Shown: piece by piece, positions 49,904 through 58,845 of the stretch
How positions within the stretch are numbered: the first letter of the stretch is position 1
Layout of the letters: each line of letters starts with the position of its first letter
NCBI RefSeq assembly: GCF_900102545.1
Contig: NZ_FNBN01000015.1
Coordinates: forward strand, 43,571-107,570
Origin: Chitinophaga filiformis
GTDB lineage: Bacteria; Bacteroidota; Bacteroidia; Chitinophagales; Chitinophagaceae
Direction: 5' to 3'
Length of the DNA stretch: 64,000 nt
Made by a program: the position numbers and the translations under genes
Notes under the pieces: generated by a model
What the model was told of the DNA's origin: nothing
The model's database searches: none
Seen by the model: only the letters and a program-made list of their open reading frames with translations

Positions 49904-50395
49904 ATGTCAATACATAATCAAAGCTTATTGAACGATGCTGGCATTCTCAATTTAGAGGATGCCAGTGTTGTTATAGTATATACCGAATGGAATGATACGG
50001 TGATCAACGAACTGGTGGCAGGTTGCGACAGGGCGCTGGCACAATATAACGTATCAAAGGTCTCAAAAGTAGTGGTACCGGGCGCATTTGAACTGCCATT
50101 TGCCTGCAAGCAGTACTGGCACCGTACCCAGGGTACTGCTAAACAACCTGGCGCTATTATTGCTTTCGGATGCGTGATAAGAGGAGAAACCCCGCATTTT
50201 GACTATGTTTGTAAAGGTGTAACGGAAGGTATCATGCAATTGAATATTGAATTGCCGGTACCCGTTATCTTTGGTATACTGACTGTTGACAATATGCAGC
50301 AGGCAGAAGAAAGACTGGGAGGCATACATGGGCACAAAGGGGAGGAAGCCGCTATCACCGCACTGAAAATGATATCTATGATGCGCCAATTGTAA
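49904..50395 (+). CDS. ribH: 6,7-dimethyl-8-ribityllumazine synthase
   Basis: 163 residues; penultimate step of riboflavin synthesis, joining a ribityl-pyrimidine and dihydroxybutanone phosphate in an icosahedral or pentameric assembly. Motifs: VVPGAFELPFACKQ, AIIAFGCVIRGETPHFDYV (with the catalytic His) and PVIFGILTVDNMQQAEER. Start ATG at 49904 directly after the TPR gene. Other rib genes are not here. Confidence 0.96.
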   Translation: MSIHNQSLLNDAGILNLEDASVVIVYTEWNDTVINELVAGCDRALAQYNVSKVSKVVVPGAFELPFACKQYWHRTQGTAKQPGAIIAFGCVIRGETPHFDYVCKGVTEGIMQLNIELPVPVIFGILTVDNMQQAEERLGGIHGHKGEEAAITALKMISMMRQL

Positions 50396-50520
50396 GCATA
50401 ACCGCTAAGCCCCATATTAGTTACGTGTGATGTTCATTGTCGCCAGAGTTTCAGCCGGTATGCTATATTCGTGTTGCCAGCAGCTACCAAAACTGCGGCT
50501 TATAACTAAAGACTAACTCA

Positions 50521-51240
50521 ATGAACGTACAGCTTTTTATTCCATGCTTCGTAGATCAGCTGTTCCCGGAAACAGGCTTCAATATGGTGAAGGTGCTGGA
50601 AAAGCTGGGATGTACCGTTAATTATAATCCCAACCAGACCTGCTGCGGACAACCTGCCTTTAACGCAGGATATTGGGATGAAGCCCGCTCTGTTGCCAAC
50701 AAATTCATCAAAGACTTCCATACTGTCGACTATATAGTGGCGCCCAGCGGCTCCTGCACAGGGTTTGTGCGTAATTACTACGGCAAACTATTCGACAATT
50801 CAGCTGCACATAATGATGTAAAGATGCTGCGCAGACAGCTGTATGAATTCACCGAATTCCTGACAGATGTGCTGCATGTAACAGATCTAGGCGCTACGCT
50901 CAATGGCGTGGCTACCTACCATGACGCCTGCGGCGCCTTACGCGAATGCGGCATCAAGGAAGGTCCGCGCAGCCTGCTCTCAAAAGTGAAAGGACTGGAG
51001 CTGAAAGAAATGAATGATTGTGAGGTATGCTGTGGCTTTGGGGGTACATTCTCTGTGAAGTTCGAACCTATCTCTATCGGTATGGGAGAACAGAAAGTGA
51101 ATAATGCAGTGGCCAGCGGCGCAGATTACCTGATCTCTACTGACCTTTCCTGCCTGATGCACCTGGACGGCTATATCAAAAAACATGAACTGAATATTAA
51201 AACGATGCATATAGCTGATGTACTGGCCAGTGGCTGGTAA
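50521..51240 (+). CDS. Cysteine-rich (CCG domain) Fe-S protein, LutA/YkgE-like
   Basis: 239 residues, the length of LutA. Two CCG cysteine-rich domains: CFVDQLFPETG and NQTCCGQPAFNAGYWDEA in the first half, CxxxG with SGSCTGFVRNYY, then YHDACGALRECGI and DCEVCCGFGGTFSVKF in the second half. In LutA/GlpC-type proteins such motifs bind [4Fe-4S] or heterodisulfide-reductase-like centres and act in L-lactate oxidation together with LutB and LutC. Those partners are absent here, so the substrate is uncertain. It is 125 bp downstream of ribH, so it may have its own promoter. Confidence 0.85.
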   Translation: MNVQLFIPCFVDQLFPETGFNMVKVLEKLGCTVNYNPNQTCCGQPAFNAGYWDEARSVANKFIKDFHTVDYIVAPSGSCTGFVRNYYGKLFDNSAAHNDVKMLRRQLYEFTEFLTDVLHVTDLGATLNGVATYHDACGALRECGIKEGPRSLLSKVKGLELKEMNDCEVCCGFGGTFSVKFEPISIGMGEQKVNNAVASGADYLISTDLSCLMHLDGYIKKHELNIKTMHIADVLASGW

Positions 51241-51270
51241 GCGGCGAAGACGAATTTAAATCATCAGATA

Positions 51271-51681
51271 ATGAACTACTGGCTTGTAAAATCAGAACCT
51301 TTTAAGTATTCGTGGGACCAATTTGTAAAGGATGGAAAAACCTTCTGGGACGGTGTGCGTAATTATCAGGCGCGCAACAACCTGAAAGGCATGAAAAAGG
51401 GAGACCATGTATTGTTCTACCACAGTAATGAAGGCCTGGCCGTAGTAGGTATTGCCAAAGTAGCGAAAGAACATTACCAGGACCCGACTACAGAGGATCC
51501 TAACTGGGTAGTGGTAGACCTGCAACCTGTAAAACCTTTCAAAACACCGGTTACGCTGGCGCAGATGAAAGTGGAGAAAAGACTGGAAAATCTTTCCCTC
51601 ATCCGCCAGGGACGTCTCTCGGTGTGTGCAGTGACTGCAGACGAGTATGAGACCATCCTGGAAATGGGAGATATGAAATAG
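51271..51681 (+). CDS. EVE-domain protein
   Basis: 136 residues comprising a single EVE domain (PUA-like): MNYWLVKSEPFKYSWDQF, WDGVRNYQARNNLKGMKKGDHVLFYHS, DPTTEDPNWVVVDLQPV. EVE folds bind modified bases in DNA or RNA and are related to thymocyte nuclear protein 1; bacterial members act in restriction or RNA modification contexts. Here it stands among housekeeping genes, 30 bp after the LutA-like gene, so a housekeeping RNA or DNA-base role is likelier than defence. Confidence 0.92.
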   Translation: MNYWLVKSEPFKYSWDQFVKDGKTFWDGVRNYQARNNLKGMKKGDHVLFYHSNEGLAVVGIAKVAKEHYQDPTTEDPNWVVVDLQPVKPFKTPVTLAQMKVEKRLENLSLIRQGRLSVCAVTADEYETILEMGDMK

Positions 51682-51745
51682 TTTATGGAATTTTAGTTCC
51701 TGCGGCATCTTCTTGTTATAGTATTTATCCTAAAAATAAATTCCT

Positions 51746-52651
51746 ATGACAAGAAGATGTTCTGTTTTAAAGCATACTGTATTTGTTATCCCCTGTATGC
51801 TGGTAGCCATAATGCTGCTAAGCGCCTGTGGTAACCACGGAGAAGAATATAGGTATAAAGCAGTCGCTCAAATGAAAGCGCCGGAGCAGACGGTTGCTTT
51901 TACCCCTCCGGTTATAACGAAGGACGAGGAAGTAACCTCTGACGCAGAAGAACCTCCGGCTCCTCCGGCTTCCCTTGCCGATATTTCCAAAAAGATCATC
52001 AAGGAAGGCACTGTCCGTTACTCCGTCGGTGATTATAAACGTACACATAAAGAACTGACAGCAATGATTGCCCGCTTTGGCGGAGAGATTATCAGTGAAC
52101 AGGAGAGTCGTTCAGAAACAACATGGGAGGCACAGTTAGAGATCAGGGTACCTTCGGTTAAATTTGACAGCTGTCTCAATACCCTGGCTGGTGCAGATGA
52201 GACCCTGCTTGAAAAGAGTATCACATCAAAAGACGTCACAGAGGAATACGTGGATGTTTCCGCCAGGATGAAGGCCAGGAAAGAAGTTGAACAGCGTTAC
52301 CTGGATATTCTGAAACAGGCAAAGAATGTAGAAGATGTATTGAAAGTGGAAGCGCAGTTGAAGACGATTCGTGAAGAGGTGGAAGCTGCTCAGGGACGCT
52401 TGCAGTATATCGATCACAATGTATCCATGAGTGCTATCCACCTCTCTTTTTATCAGACATTTTCCAATACAACGCCACAGGGACCAGGCTTCTTTTCCAG
52501 TATTCTCTTTTCCATCAAGGATGGCTGGAATCATGTACTGGGAGCGCTTATTTCCTTCATCGGCTTATGGCCTGTATGGGTAGCCGTGGCTGCAACCATT
52601 ATTATTATCCGCAGATACAGAAAACGCCGCATGGCAAAAGCTGCTGCCTGA
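51746..52651 (+). CDS. DUF4349 lipoprotein
   Basis: 301 residues. Signal peptide ending LLSAC (lipobox Cys near 28). Mature part: Pro/Glu-rich linker, then the DUF4349 domain about 70-260 (KIIKEGTVRYSVGDYKRTHKEL, IISEQESRSETTWEAQLEIRVP, SITSKDVTEEYVDVSARMKARKEVEQRY) with a helical coiled coil (AQLKTIREEVEAAQGRLQYI), and a C-terminal membrane helix (LWPVWVAVAATIIIIRRY). Function unknown; a link to envelope integrity has been suggested for the family. Lipid anchor plus C-terminal helix would tie it to two points. Confidence 0.87.
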   Translation: MTRRCSVLKHTVFVIPCMLVAIMLLSACGNHGEEYRYKAVAQMKAPEQTVAFTPPVITKDEEVTSDAEEPPAPPASLADISKKIIKEGTVRYSVGDYKRTHKELTAMIARFGGEIISEQESRSETTWEAQLEIRVPSVKFDSCLNTLAGADETLLEKSITSKDVTEEYVDVSARMKARKEVEQRYLDILKQAKNVEDVLKVEAQLKTIREEVEAAQGRLQYIDHNVSMSAIHLSFYQTFSNTTPQGPGFFSSILFSIKDGWNHVLGALISFIGLWPVWVAVAATIIIIRRYRKRRMAKAAA

Positions 52652-52676
52652 TTTAAGTGATTTTTTGGGTGGGTTT

Positions 52677-53534
52677 TCATGGCATGGTGGCCGCTAAGGC
52701 TGCCATTGCTTTTTTACGTTCCAGCTGCCGATGATGTTTGAAGACGCCTTTGGTTACAAAGTAGCCGAGAGATGCGCCCAGCCATACATCACTGCTCCAG
52801 TGTCTTTCCTGGTAAAGGCGTGTTGTACCTGTCATGATCGCAATGGAATAAGCTACCCAGGGCACCCATGGATGATCCTCACCATACGCCTCTGCCAGGG
52901 CGGTAGCCACAGACGTTACTGTCAGCATATGTCCGGAAGGGAAGGAGGTATGGTATTTATCCATAGAGAAGGGTGCGTTAAATACCAGGTTATCATCATA
53001 GTATGTTGGGCGGCCACGTCTTACCACCGACTTAGTAAAAGTATAGATCAGGGTAGAGATCAGCAATGATTTGGCTGTCATCAGTGAGGTATGTTCCAGC
53101 TGCCGGTTTTTTGATATAACACCTGCTACATACATACCGCCTACCAGGTAAGGAGAGTAAGCATTTCCAAAAGGTTCTACCTGGCCGGTTACACTGTTCC
53201 AGAAGTTGGTATGATTACGGAGAAAGAACTGTTTCACTTCATAGTCAACCGCCAGCAAACCACCGGCGGTACCGAGTACGATGCCAAGTCTGGTAAAGTC
53301 TTTCTTATTCCAGTGCGCAGGCCTGGATACAGTATATTTAAGGTCGGTCCACATACTGCCAAGGTATGCGCCGTTTATACGGTAACGTATAGTAGTATCC
53401 GCAGCAGTTAATGTATGTTGTTCCCTTGTTTTTGTGCTATCAGTATAGCTTTGGGTTGTGGTGTCTGACTGTGCGTTGGCATTCACATGCACTAATAATA
53501 CGCTGCACAGCGTAAGCGTCTGTAAGATCTTCAA
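52677..53534 (-). CDS. PAP2-family membrane phosphatase
   Basis: 285 residues. Signal sequence MKILQTLTLCSVLLVHVNANA at the TTG start 53534; no ATG option retains it. The acid phosphatase/PAP2 motifs are KSVVRRGRPTYYD, SFPSGHMLTVTS and ERHWSSDVWLGA. Likely dephosphorylates a lipid such as undecaprenyl pyrophosphate or phosphatidic acid at the periplasmic face. A final segment ends QLERKKAMAALAATMP. It is convergent with DUF4349, 25 bp apart, without a terminator. Confidence 0.9.
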   Translation of the reverse strand: MKILQTLTLCSVLLVHVNANAQSDTTTQSYTDSTKTREQHTLTAADTTIRYRINGAYLGSMWTDLKYTVSRPAHWNKKDFTRLGIVLGTAGGLLAVDYEVKQFFLRNHTNFWNSVTGQVEPFGNAYSPYLVGGMYVAGVISKNRQLEHTSLMTAKSLLISTLIYTFTKSVVRRGRPTYYDDNLVFNAPFSMDKYHTSFPSGHMLTVTSVATALAEAYGEDHPWVPWVAYSIAIMTGTTRLYQERHWSSDVWLGASLGYFVTKGVFKHHRQLERKKAMAALAATMP

Positions 53535-53616
53535 TTGCTGTTATATTATTCTAAGCGATAAAGTTACGGTAAATGTTAAAACCCGTATATTTAAAATTTG
53601 AAAATATCTTGTACTA

Positions 53617-54300
53617 ATGAAGACTAAATTGGTTGTTTTAACAGGTGCCGGCATCAGTGCAGAAAGTGGATTACGTACCTTCCGCGACAGTGATGGGCTC
53701 TGGGAAGGGTATAATGTGTACGAGGTGGCCAGCCCTGAGGGATGGCGTAAAAATCCTCAGCTGGTGCTCGATTTTTATAACATGCGCCGCCAGGATGTGA
53801 AGGCTGCGGAGCCTAATGCTGCACATTTTGGCCTGGCCCGCCTGCAGGAGAAATTTGACGTAGAGATCATCACCCAGAATATTGATAACCTGCATGAGAA
53901 AGCGGGTTCAAAAAAAGTATTACATCTGCATGGAGAGATCTTTAAAATGCGCAGTGTGCTGGATGAAACACGCAGTTACCCGATAGAAGGAGATATCAAC
54001 CTGGGAGATATGGCGGCAGACGGTGGACAGCTACGTCCGGATATCGTGTGGTTCGGAGAAGCCGTGCATAAGATCGTAGATGCCGCTGAAATAGTGATGT
54101 CTGCTGATATTTTTGTTGTGATAGGCACTTCCCTTGTTGTATATCCTGCCGCAGGGTTGGTCGACTGCCTGAAGGAAGGAGTCCCTTCTTATGTGATCGA
54201 TAAAAAGCTGCCTGAAATGTCCCGTCAGGGAGTGATAAAGATAGAAAAGCCAGCTACGCTGGGGATCCTGGAGCTGGAGGAGGCATTGGCGAAGTTATAA
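53617..54300 (+). CDS. SIR2-family NAD-dependent protein deacylase, lacking zinc cysteines
   Basis: 227 residues. NAD-binding LTGAGISAESGLRTFRD (near 8-24), ITQNIDNLHEKAG and catalytic His in LHLHGEI (His105). Tyr54 and Arg57 (YNMR) are the Sirt5-like pair that favours succinyl/malonyl-lysine. The zinc-binding module is reduced: between HGEIFKMRS and WFGEAV no Cys is present, whereas E. coli CobB carries the CxxC pairs there. The fold should be stable without zinc, as in some bacterial class III sirtuins. Cytosolic. Convergent with the saccharopine dehydrogenase gene. Confidence 0.92.
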   Translation: MKTKLVVLTGAGISAESGLRTFRDSDGLWEGYNVYEVASPEGWRKNPQLVLDFYNMRRQDVKAAEPNAAHFGLARLQEKFDVEIITQNIDNLHEKAGSKKVLHLHGEIFKMRSVLDETRSYPIEGDINLGDMAADGGQLRPDIVWFGEAVHKIVDAAEIVMSADIFVVIGTSLVVYPAAGLVDCLKEGVPSYVIDKKLPEMSRQGVIKIEKPATLGILELEEALAKL

Positions 54301-54333
54301 GAGACATTTCCCGTATTACCATCGGGAACGGTT

Positions 54334-54381
54334 AAACTGCGAGAGGCCATCTACCTTACGGTGGATGGCCTCTCGCAGTTT
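54334..54381. terminator. Bidirectional terminator, sirtuin/saccharopine dehydrogenase
   Basis: 18-bp stem: AAACTGCGAGAGGCCATC (54334-54351) with its exact complement (54364-54381); inner ACC/GGT and a short loop. Confidence 0.9.
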
Positions 54382-54394
54382 ATGTATAGCAGCA

Positions 54395-55720
54395 TTATTC
54401 GAAGCTTTCTTCAAAGCGGATATTGTATTCTTCCAGTTCTTTCAGAACAGGATTATATACATCCGGCATGATCGGGATCTTTAATCCTTTGAGGTTGATC
54501 TTTTCCTGCAGGATCAGTTTAGCCATGATACCCAGTGGCAGTCCCACTGTCTTTGCCATGGCGGTACGCAGGCTGTCTTCTCCCTGTGTGATCATGTAAC
54601 TATGCAGGCGGGTGGTCATGCCTCTTCTTTCGAACTCTATTTCGTGTGTCATCACGATCATGTCTTTATCGGCAGGCTCCATACCCAGTTTTGATTCCAC
54701 TACATGCTGGAGGATGGAGGCATTGGTCTGTTCGCCGAGGCCGATTTTTTCACCATTCAGCAGTCCCAGGAACTTCAGTTGTCGCAGTACTTTGGATTTG
54801 GCGCTGATACCGAGGTAATTGGCAATATTCTCATCATTGCTCAGTTTAGAATCCTGGTTTATCTTCTGACTGGCCCAGTCGTAATAGGTCATGGCATCGG
54901 TCTGTATCTTTTTAGCGTCGTCTGTGAGTCCCAGTTTCACAAGTGTGCTCCATCCTTCGCAGAAGTCGGGGTATCGCAGGGTAGCCCGCATGAAGGTGGG
55001 GATCTCTTCCAGATTATAGGCATTCATATAACCCATGGAATCCCGGTTAGGGTAATAGGCCAGTTTGCCCAGGCTGGGAATATGAATGGTTTTAGGCTGA
55101 TCGAACAGCTGCTGGTAGGCAATCTCCTTCACTTTCCCTTTCTCCCTGAATACGGCCCCTGAGCTACCTGCCAGCACGATATTGCGTGCGTTCCAGGAAA
55201 TCTTGTATTGCCAGGGGTTATCATTGCTTTCAGGGGAGACCAGGCCGCCGCAGTAAGAGCGGAATGCAGAGATCTGTCCGCCTTTCTTTTCGATAGAGTG
55301 AATGAGCTTCATGGCGCTCATATGGTCAATACCGGGGTCGAGTCCCATTTCATACATGAAGAGAAGGCCTGCCTGTTCTATTTCTTTTTCGAGCTGCCTG
55401 ATCTCCGGATCGATGTAAGAAGCGGTGAGCAGGTTTTTACCGAACTGCAGGCAATCCCTGGCAACGAAAATATGCAATTGGGGTGGAAGCAAGGATATCA
55501 CGAGGTCTGTTTCCTGCACCAGTTTCTGCCTGGATGCCTGATCCCGGATATCAATAACAGCGGGGGTAACGTAATAAGATTTGCCGGTTTTTGACTTAAT
55601 AAGTGCAAGGTCCTGGTCCGCGACAGTGATATGCCATTTTTGCCGCGGAGCATTTGATACCAGGTAGTCGATCAGGCTAGTGGCCGACTTTCCGGCGCCA
55701 AACAAGAGTATATTCTTCAT
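54395..55720 (-). CDS. Saccharopine dehydrogenase-like oxidoreductase
   Basis: 441 residues. N-terminal Rossmann motif LLFGAGKSATSLIDYL, then LVISLLPPQLHIFVARDCLQ, LTASYIDPEIRQL and FMYEMGLDPGIDHMSAMKLI, the saccharopine reductase (LYS9) type. C-terminal domain follows EEIPTFMRATLRYPDFCEGW. Such enzymes interconvert saccharopine and glutamate plus aminoadipate semialdehyde, i.e. lysine degradation or synthesis. Its partner genes are not adjacent. Cytosolic. Confidence 0.9.
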   Translation of the reverse strand: MKNILLFGAGKSATSLIDYLVSNAPRQKWHITVADQDLALIKSKTGKSYYVTPAVIDIRDQASRQKLVQETDLVISLLPPQLHIFVARDCLQFGKNLLTASYIDPEIRQLEKEIEQAGLLFMYEMGLDPGIDHMSAMKLIHSIEKKGGQISAFRSYCGGLVSPESNDNPWQYKISWNARNIVLAGSSGAVFREKGKVKEIAYQQLFDQPKTIHIPSLGKLAYYPNRDSMGYMNAYNLEEIPTFMRATLRYPDFCEGWSTLVKLGLTDDAKKIQTDAMTYYDWASQKINQDSKLSNDENIANYLGISAKSKVLRQLKFLGLLNGEKIGLGEQTNASILQHVVESKLGMEPADKDMIVMTHEIEFERRGMTTRLHSYMITQGEDSLRTAMAKTVGLPLGIMAKLILQEKINLKGLKIPIMPDVYNPVLKELEEYNIRFEESFE

Positions 55721-56127
55721 ATTAATTTGTTCATCTTTAATATGGTTACAGAACAGGGATTTAACATCAGTCGTGTTACTAATGTTCGAAATTTCAGTAA
55801 ATTTCGTTTTTAACCTACCTGAATTTTAATTAACTGTCCGCGACCCTCTGATTTTCACCGGGTTAAAAACAAAATGTTTGCCAATATTTAATTTTCCCAA
55901 TATTCCTCTTTTCTATTATATGGAATATTAATTGAAGGAGTTGCTGCAAAATAAGGATTAAATGGAGTATCTGCAGAATTTGTTACCATTGCATAGCGTA
56001 TTTGTGCCATATGACAATTCCTTTTTTATTCACATTCTCTGTCAAAAAGGCCGGAATACGGCTTAAAATGGCTATATTTGCGTCTATTTATTTTTTTAGG
56101 AAGTAAATTGTAAATCAACAATATACA
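55721..56127. other. Divergent intergenic region upstream of gyrA
   Basis: 407 bp of AT-rich sequence between divergent genes. One short palindrome CGAAATTT-CAGT-AAATTTCG (55787-55806) and the gyrA -7 element are the only features. A 34-codon frame at 55972 overlaps the promoter and is not taken as a gene. Confidence 0.5.
56073..56080 (+). promoter_or_regulatory. Bacteroidota -7 element (TATATTTG) of gyrA
   Basis: An exact TAnnTTTG match 47 bp before the ATG at 56128. No clear -33 element. Confidence 0.5.
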
Positions 56128-58716
56128 ATGTCAGAAAATACGGAAAATCCGCAAGACGGCAAGATCATCCAGATTAACATTGAGGAGCAGATGAAAACGG
56201 CCTACATAGACTACTCTATGTCGGTTATTGTCGGTCGTGCTCTTCCGGATGTTCGGGACGGTTTGAAGCCCGTACACCGCCGCGTGTTGTTTGGTATGAA
56301 TGAGTTAGGAAACAACAGTAACAAGCCTTACAAGAAGTCGGCGCGTATCGTGGGGGAGGTAATGGGTAAATTCCACCCGCATGGTGACTCCTCAATCTAC
56401 GATACCATTGTACGTATGGCCCAGCCATGGAGCTTACGTTACATGCTGGTAGACGGTCAGGGTAACTTCGGATCTGTGGATGGGGATATGCCGGCAGCAA
56501 TGCGTTATACGGAGATCCGTCTGCAGAAAATGGCAGAGGCCATGCTGGAAGACATCGACAAAGAAACAGTGGATTTCTCCCTGAACTTTGACGATACCCT
56601 GGAAGAGCCTACTGTATTGCCTACACGTATTCCAAATCTCCTGATCAATGGTGCATCCGGTATTGCGGTGGGTATGGCTACCAACATCATGCCGCACAAC
56701 CTGACAGAGGTAGTGGATGGTCTGATCGCCTACATCGACAACCGTGACATTACGATTGAAGAGCTGATAAAACATGTGAAAGCGCCTGATTTCCCGACCG
56801 GAGGTATCATCTACGGTTATGAAGGGGTGAAACAGGGTTTTGAAACTGGTCGCGGAAGGGTAGTGGTGCGTGGTAAAATCAACGTAGAGACCTCTAAGGC
56901 AGGCCGTGAGCGCCTGGTGATCTATGAGCTGCCTTACCAGATCAATAAGGCTGCCCTGCACCAGAAAATCGCGCAGCTGGCTGACGACAAAATAATTGAA
57001 GGCATCTCCGAAGCGCGTGATGAAAGTGACCGCGACGGTATGCGCCTGGTAATTGATCTGAAACGTGAAGCGATCGCTAACGTGGTGATCAACCAGCTGT
57101 ATAAATATTCAGAACTGCAGACTTCTTATGGTATCAACAACGTGGCCCTGGTAAAAGGCCGTCCGCGTGTGCTGAACCTGAAAGAAATGTTGTCGGAGTT
57201 CGTAGAGTTCCGTCATGAGGTAGTAGTACGCAGAACCCGTTTTGAACTGCGTAAAGCTGAGGAGAAAGCGCATATCTTACAGGGTTATCTGATAGCGCTG
57301 GATCACCTGGATGAAGTGATCGCCCTGATCCGTTCTTCCCGTACGCCGGAAGAAGCGAAAGATGGTTTGATGAGCCGCTTCGAACTGAGTGAGATCCAAT
57401 CTAAAGCGATACTGGAACTACGTTTACAACGTCTGACCGGTATGGAGCGCGATAAGATCAAGGAAGAATACGAGGAAGTAATGAAACTGATAGCTTACCT
57501 GAAGGATGTATTGTCTGACGAGGGACTGCGTTTCAAGATCATCAAGGATGAACTGGAAGATGTGAAGAAACGTTTCGGTGACGAGCGTAAAACCGAGATC
57601 CAGTACCTGGCGAGCGAAATGCGTATGGAAGATATCATCGCAGAAGAAGATGTGGTGATCACTATCTCCCACCTGGGTTATATCAAACGTACTTCCGCCT
57701 ATGACTATCGTCAGCAGAAACGTGGTGGTCGTGGTGCATTGGGTGGTAAGACCCGTGAAGAGGACTATATCGAGCATCTGTTCGTAGCCTCTACCCACCA
57801 TACCATGCTGTTCTTCACCGAGAAAGGCCGTTGTTACTGGCTGAAAGTGTACGAGATCCCAGAGGGTGAGAAGAGCGGTAAGGGACGTGCTATCCAGAAC
57901 CTGATCAACCTGCCTACAGATGACAAGATCAGGGCAATTATCGATATTAAGGACCTGAGTGATAAAGATTTTATCAGCTCCCACTATATTGTACTCTGTA
58001 CAGCGAATGGTATCATCAAGAAGACCCTGCTGGAAGACTTCTCCCGTCCGCGTCAGAATGGTGTGAACGCTATCACTGTCAATGAAGGCGACCAGCTGCT
58101 GGAAGCTAAACTGACCAATGGTAACAGCGAGATCATGATGGCAATTAAGAGCGGCCGTGCTATCCGCTTCCCTGAAAATACCGTACGTGACACAGGCCGT
58201 GGCGCGATCGGTGTAAGGGGTATCGAGGTGGATAATGACAAAGATGAAGTGGTTGGTATGATTTGTGTAAATAAGGAGGATGCCACACGTACTGTACTGG
58301 TGGTTTCTGAGAAAGGATTCGGCAAACGTACTGATATTGAGGAATATAGAATTACCAACCGCGGTGGTAAGGGGGTTAAAACCATCAATATCACAGAAAA
58401 GACAGGTAGCCTGATCGCGATCCTTGACGTAACAGAGAAAGATGACCTGATGATCACCTGTAAGTCCGGTATCACCATCCGTATGGCGGTAGCTGACATC
58501 CGCGAGGCGGGCAGGGCTACACAGGGGGTTCGCCTGATCAGACTGGACGACACTGATGAAATCGCAGCTGTAGCACGTCTGGACGAACAGGAAGAAGAAA
58601 AGCTCGATGTTGAAGGTATGGAAGGAGAAGGAAGCGAACAGCTCCGGGATGACAGCTCAGAAGATCCGGGAACAGCAGCAGCTGAGGCTTCGGAAGATGA
58701 AACGCCTGCAGAATAA
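56128..58716 (+). CDS. gyrA: DNA gyrase subunit A
   Basis: 862 residues; the breakage-reunion subunit that introduces negative supercoils with GyrB. Winged-helix domain with catalytic Tyr at about 127 (AAMRYTEIRL); the quinolone-binding segment HPHGDSSIYDTIV keeps both Ser and Asp, the susceptible form. Tower and coiled coil follow, then the beta-pinwheel with the GyrA-box variant QKRGGRGALG (canonical QRRGGKG). The last 40 residues are very acidic (EEEKLDVEGMEGEG and more), which in other gyrases tunes supercoiling. gyrB is not adjacent. Confidence 0.98.
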   Translation: MSENTENPQDGKIIQINIEEQMKTAYIDYSMSVIVGRALPDVRDGLKPVHRRVLFGMNELGNNSNKPYKKSARIVGEVMGKFHPHGDSSIYDTIVRMAQPWSLRYMLVDGQGNFGSVDGDMPAAMRYTEIRLQKMAEAMLEDIDKETVDFSLNFDDTLEEPTVLPTRIPNLLINGASGIAVGMATNIMPHNLTEVVDGLIAYIDNRDITIEELIKHVKAPDFPTGGIIYGYEGVKQGFETGRGRVVVRGKINVETSKAGRERLVIYELPYQINKAALHQKIAQLADDKIIEGISEARDESDRDGMRLVIDLKREAIANVVINQLYKYSELQTSYGINNVALVKGRPRVLNLKEMLSEFVEFRHEVVVRRTRFELRKAEEKAHILQGYLIALDHLDEVIALIRSSRTPEEAKDGLMSRFELSEIQSKAILELRLQRLTGMERDKIKEEYEEVMKLIAYLKDVLSDEGLRFKIIKDELEDVKKRFGDERKTEIQYLASEMRMEDIIAEEDVVITISHLGYIKRTSAYDYRQQKRGGRGALGGKTREEDYIEHLFVASTHHTMLFFTEKGRCYWLKVYEIPEGEKSGKGRAIQNLINLPTDDKIRAIIDIKDLSDKDFISSHYIVLCTANGIIKKTLLEDFSRPRQNGVNAITVNEGDQLLEAKLTNGNSEIMMAIKSGRAIRFPENTVRDTGRGAIGVRGIEVDNDKDEVVGMICVNKEDATRTVLVVSEKGFGKRTDIEEYRITNRGGKGVKTINITEKTGSLIAILDVTEKDDLMITCKSGITIRMAVADIREAGRATQGVRLIRLDDTDEIAAVARLDEQEEEKLDVEGMEGEGSEQLRDDSSEDPGTAAAEASEDETPAE

Positions 58717-58845
58717 TTATAAGAAACCGCAAAATATTTGTGCGAACTAATAATGGTTAACCTGCGGCAGATTGTATTTATTATGGTTGTAACAGGCATT
58801 AAAATCTAAGGCCATACTTAAGAAAACAAAAAAATATTGAGCAAC

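Noticed and set aside
51271..51681. EVE protein as part of a defence island
   Set aside because: No restriction, nuclease or toxin genes flank it; neighbours are a LutA-like protein and a DUF4349 lipoprotein.
55972..56076. A 34-codon frame upstream of gyrA
   Set aside because: It covers the gyrA promoter element, has no recognisable sequence pattern and no start context.
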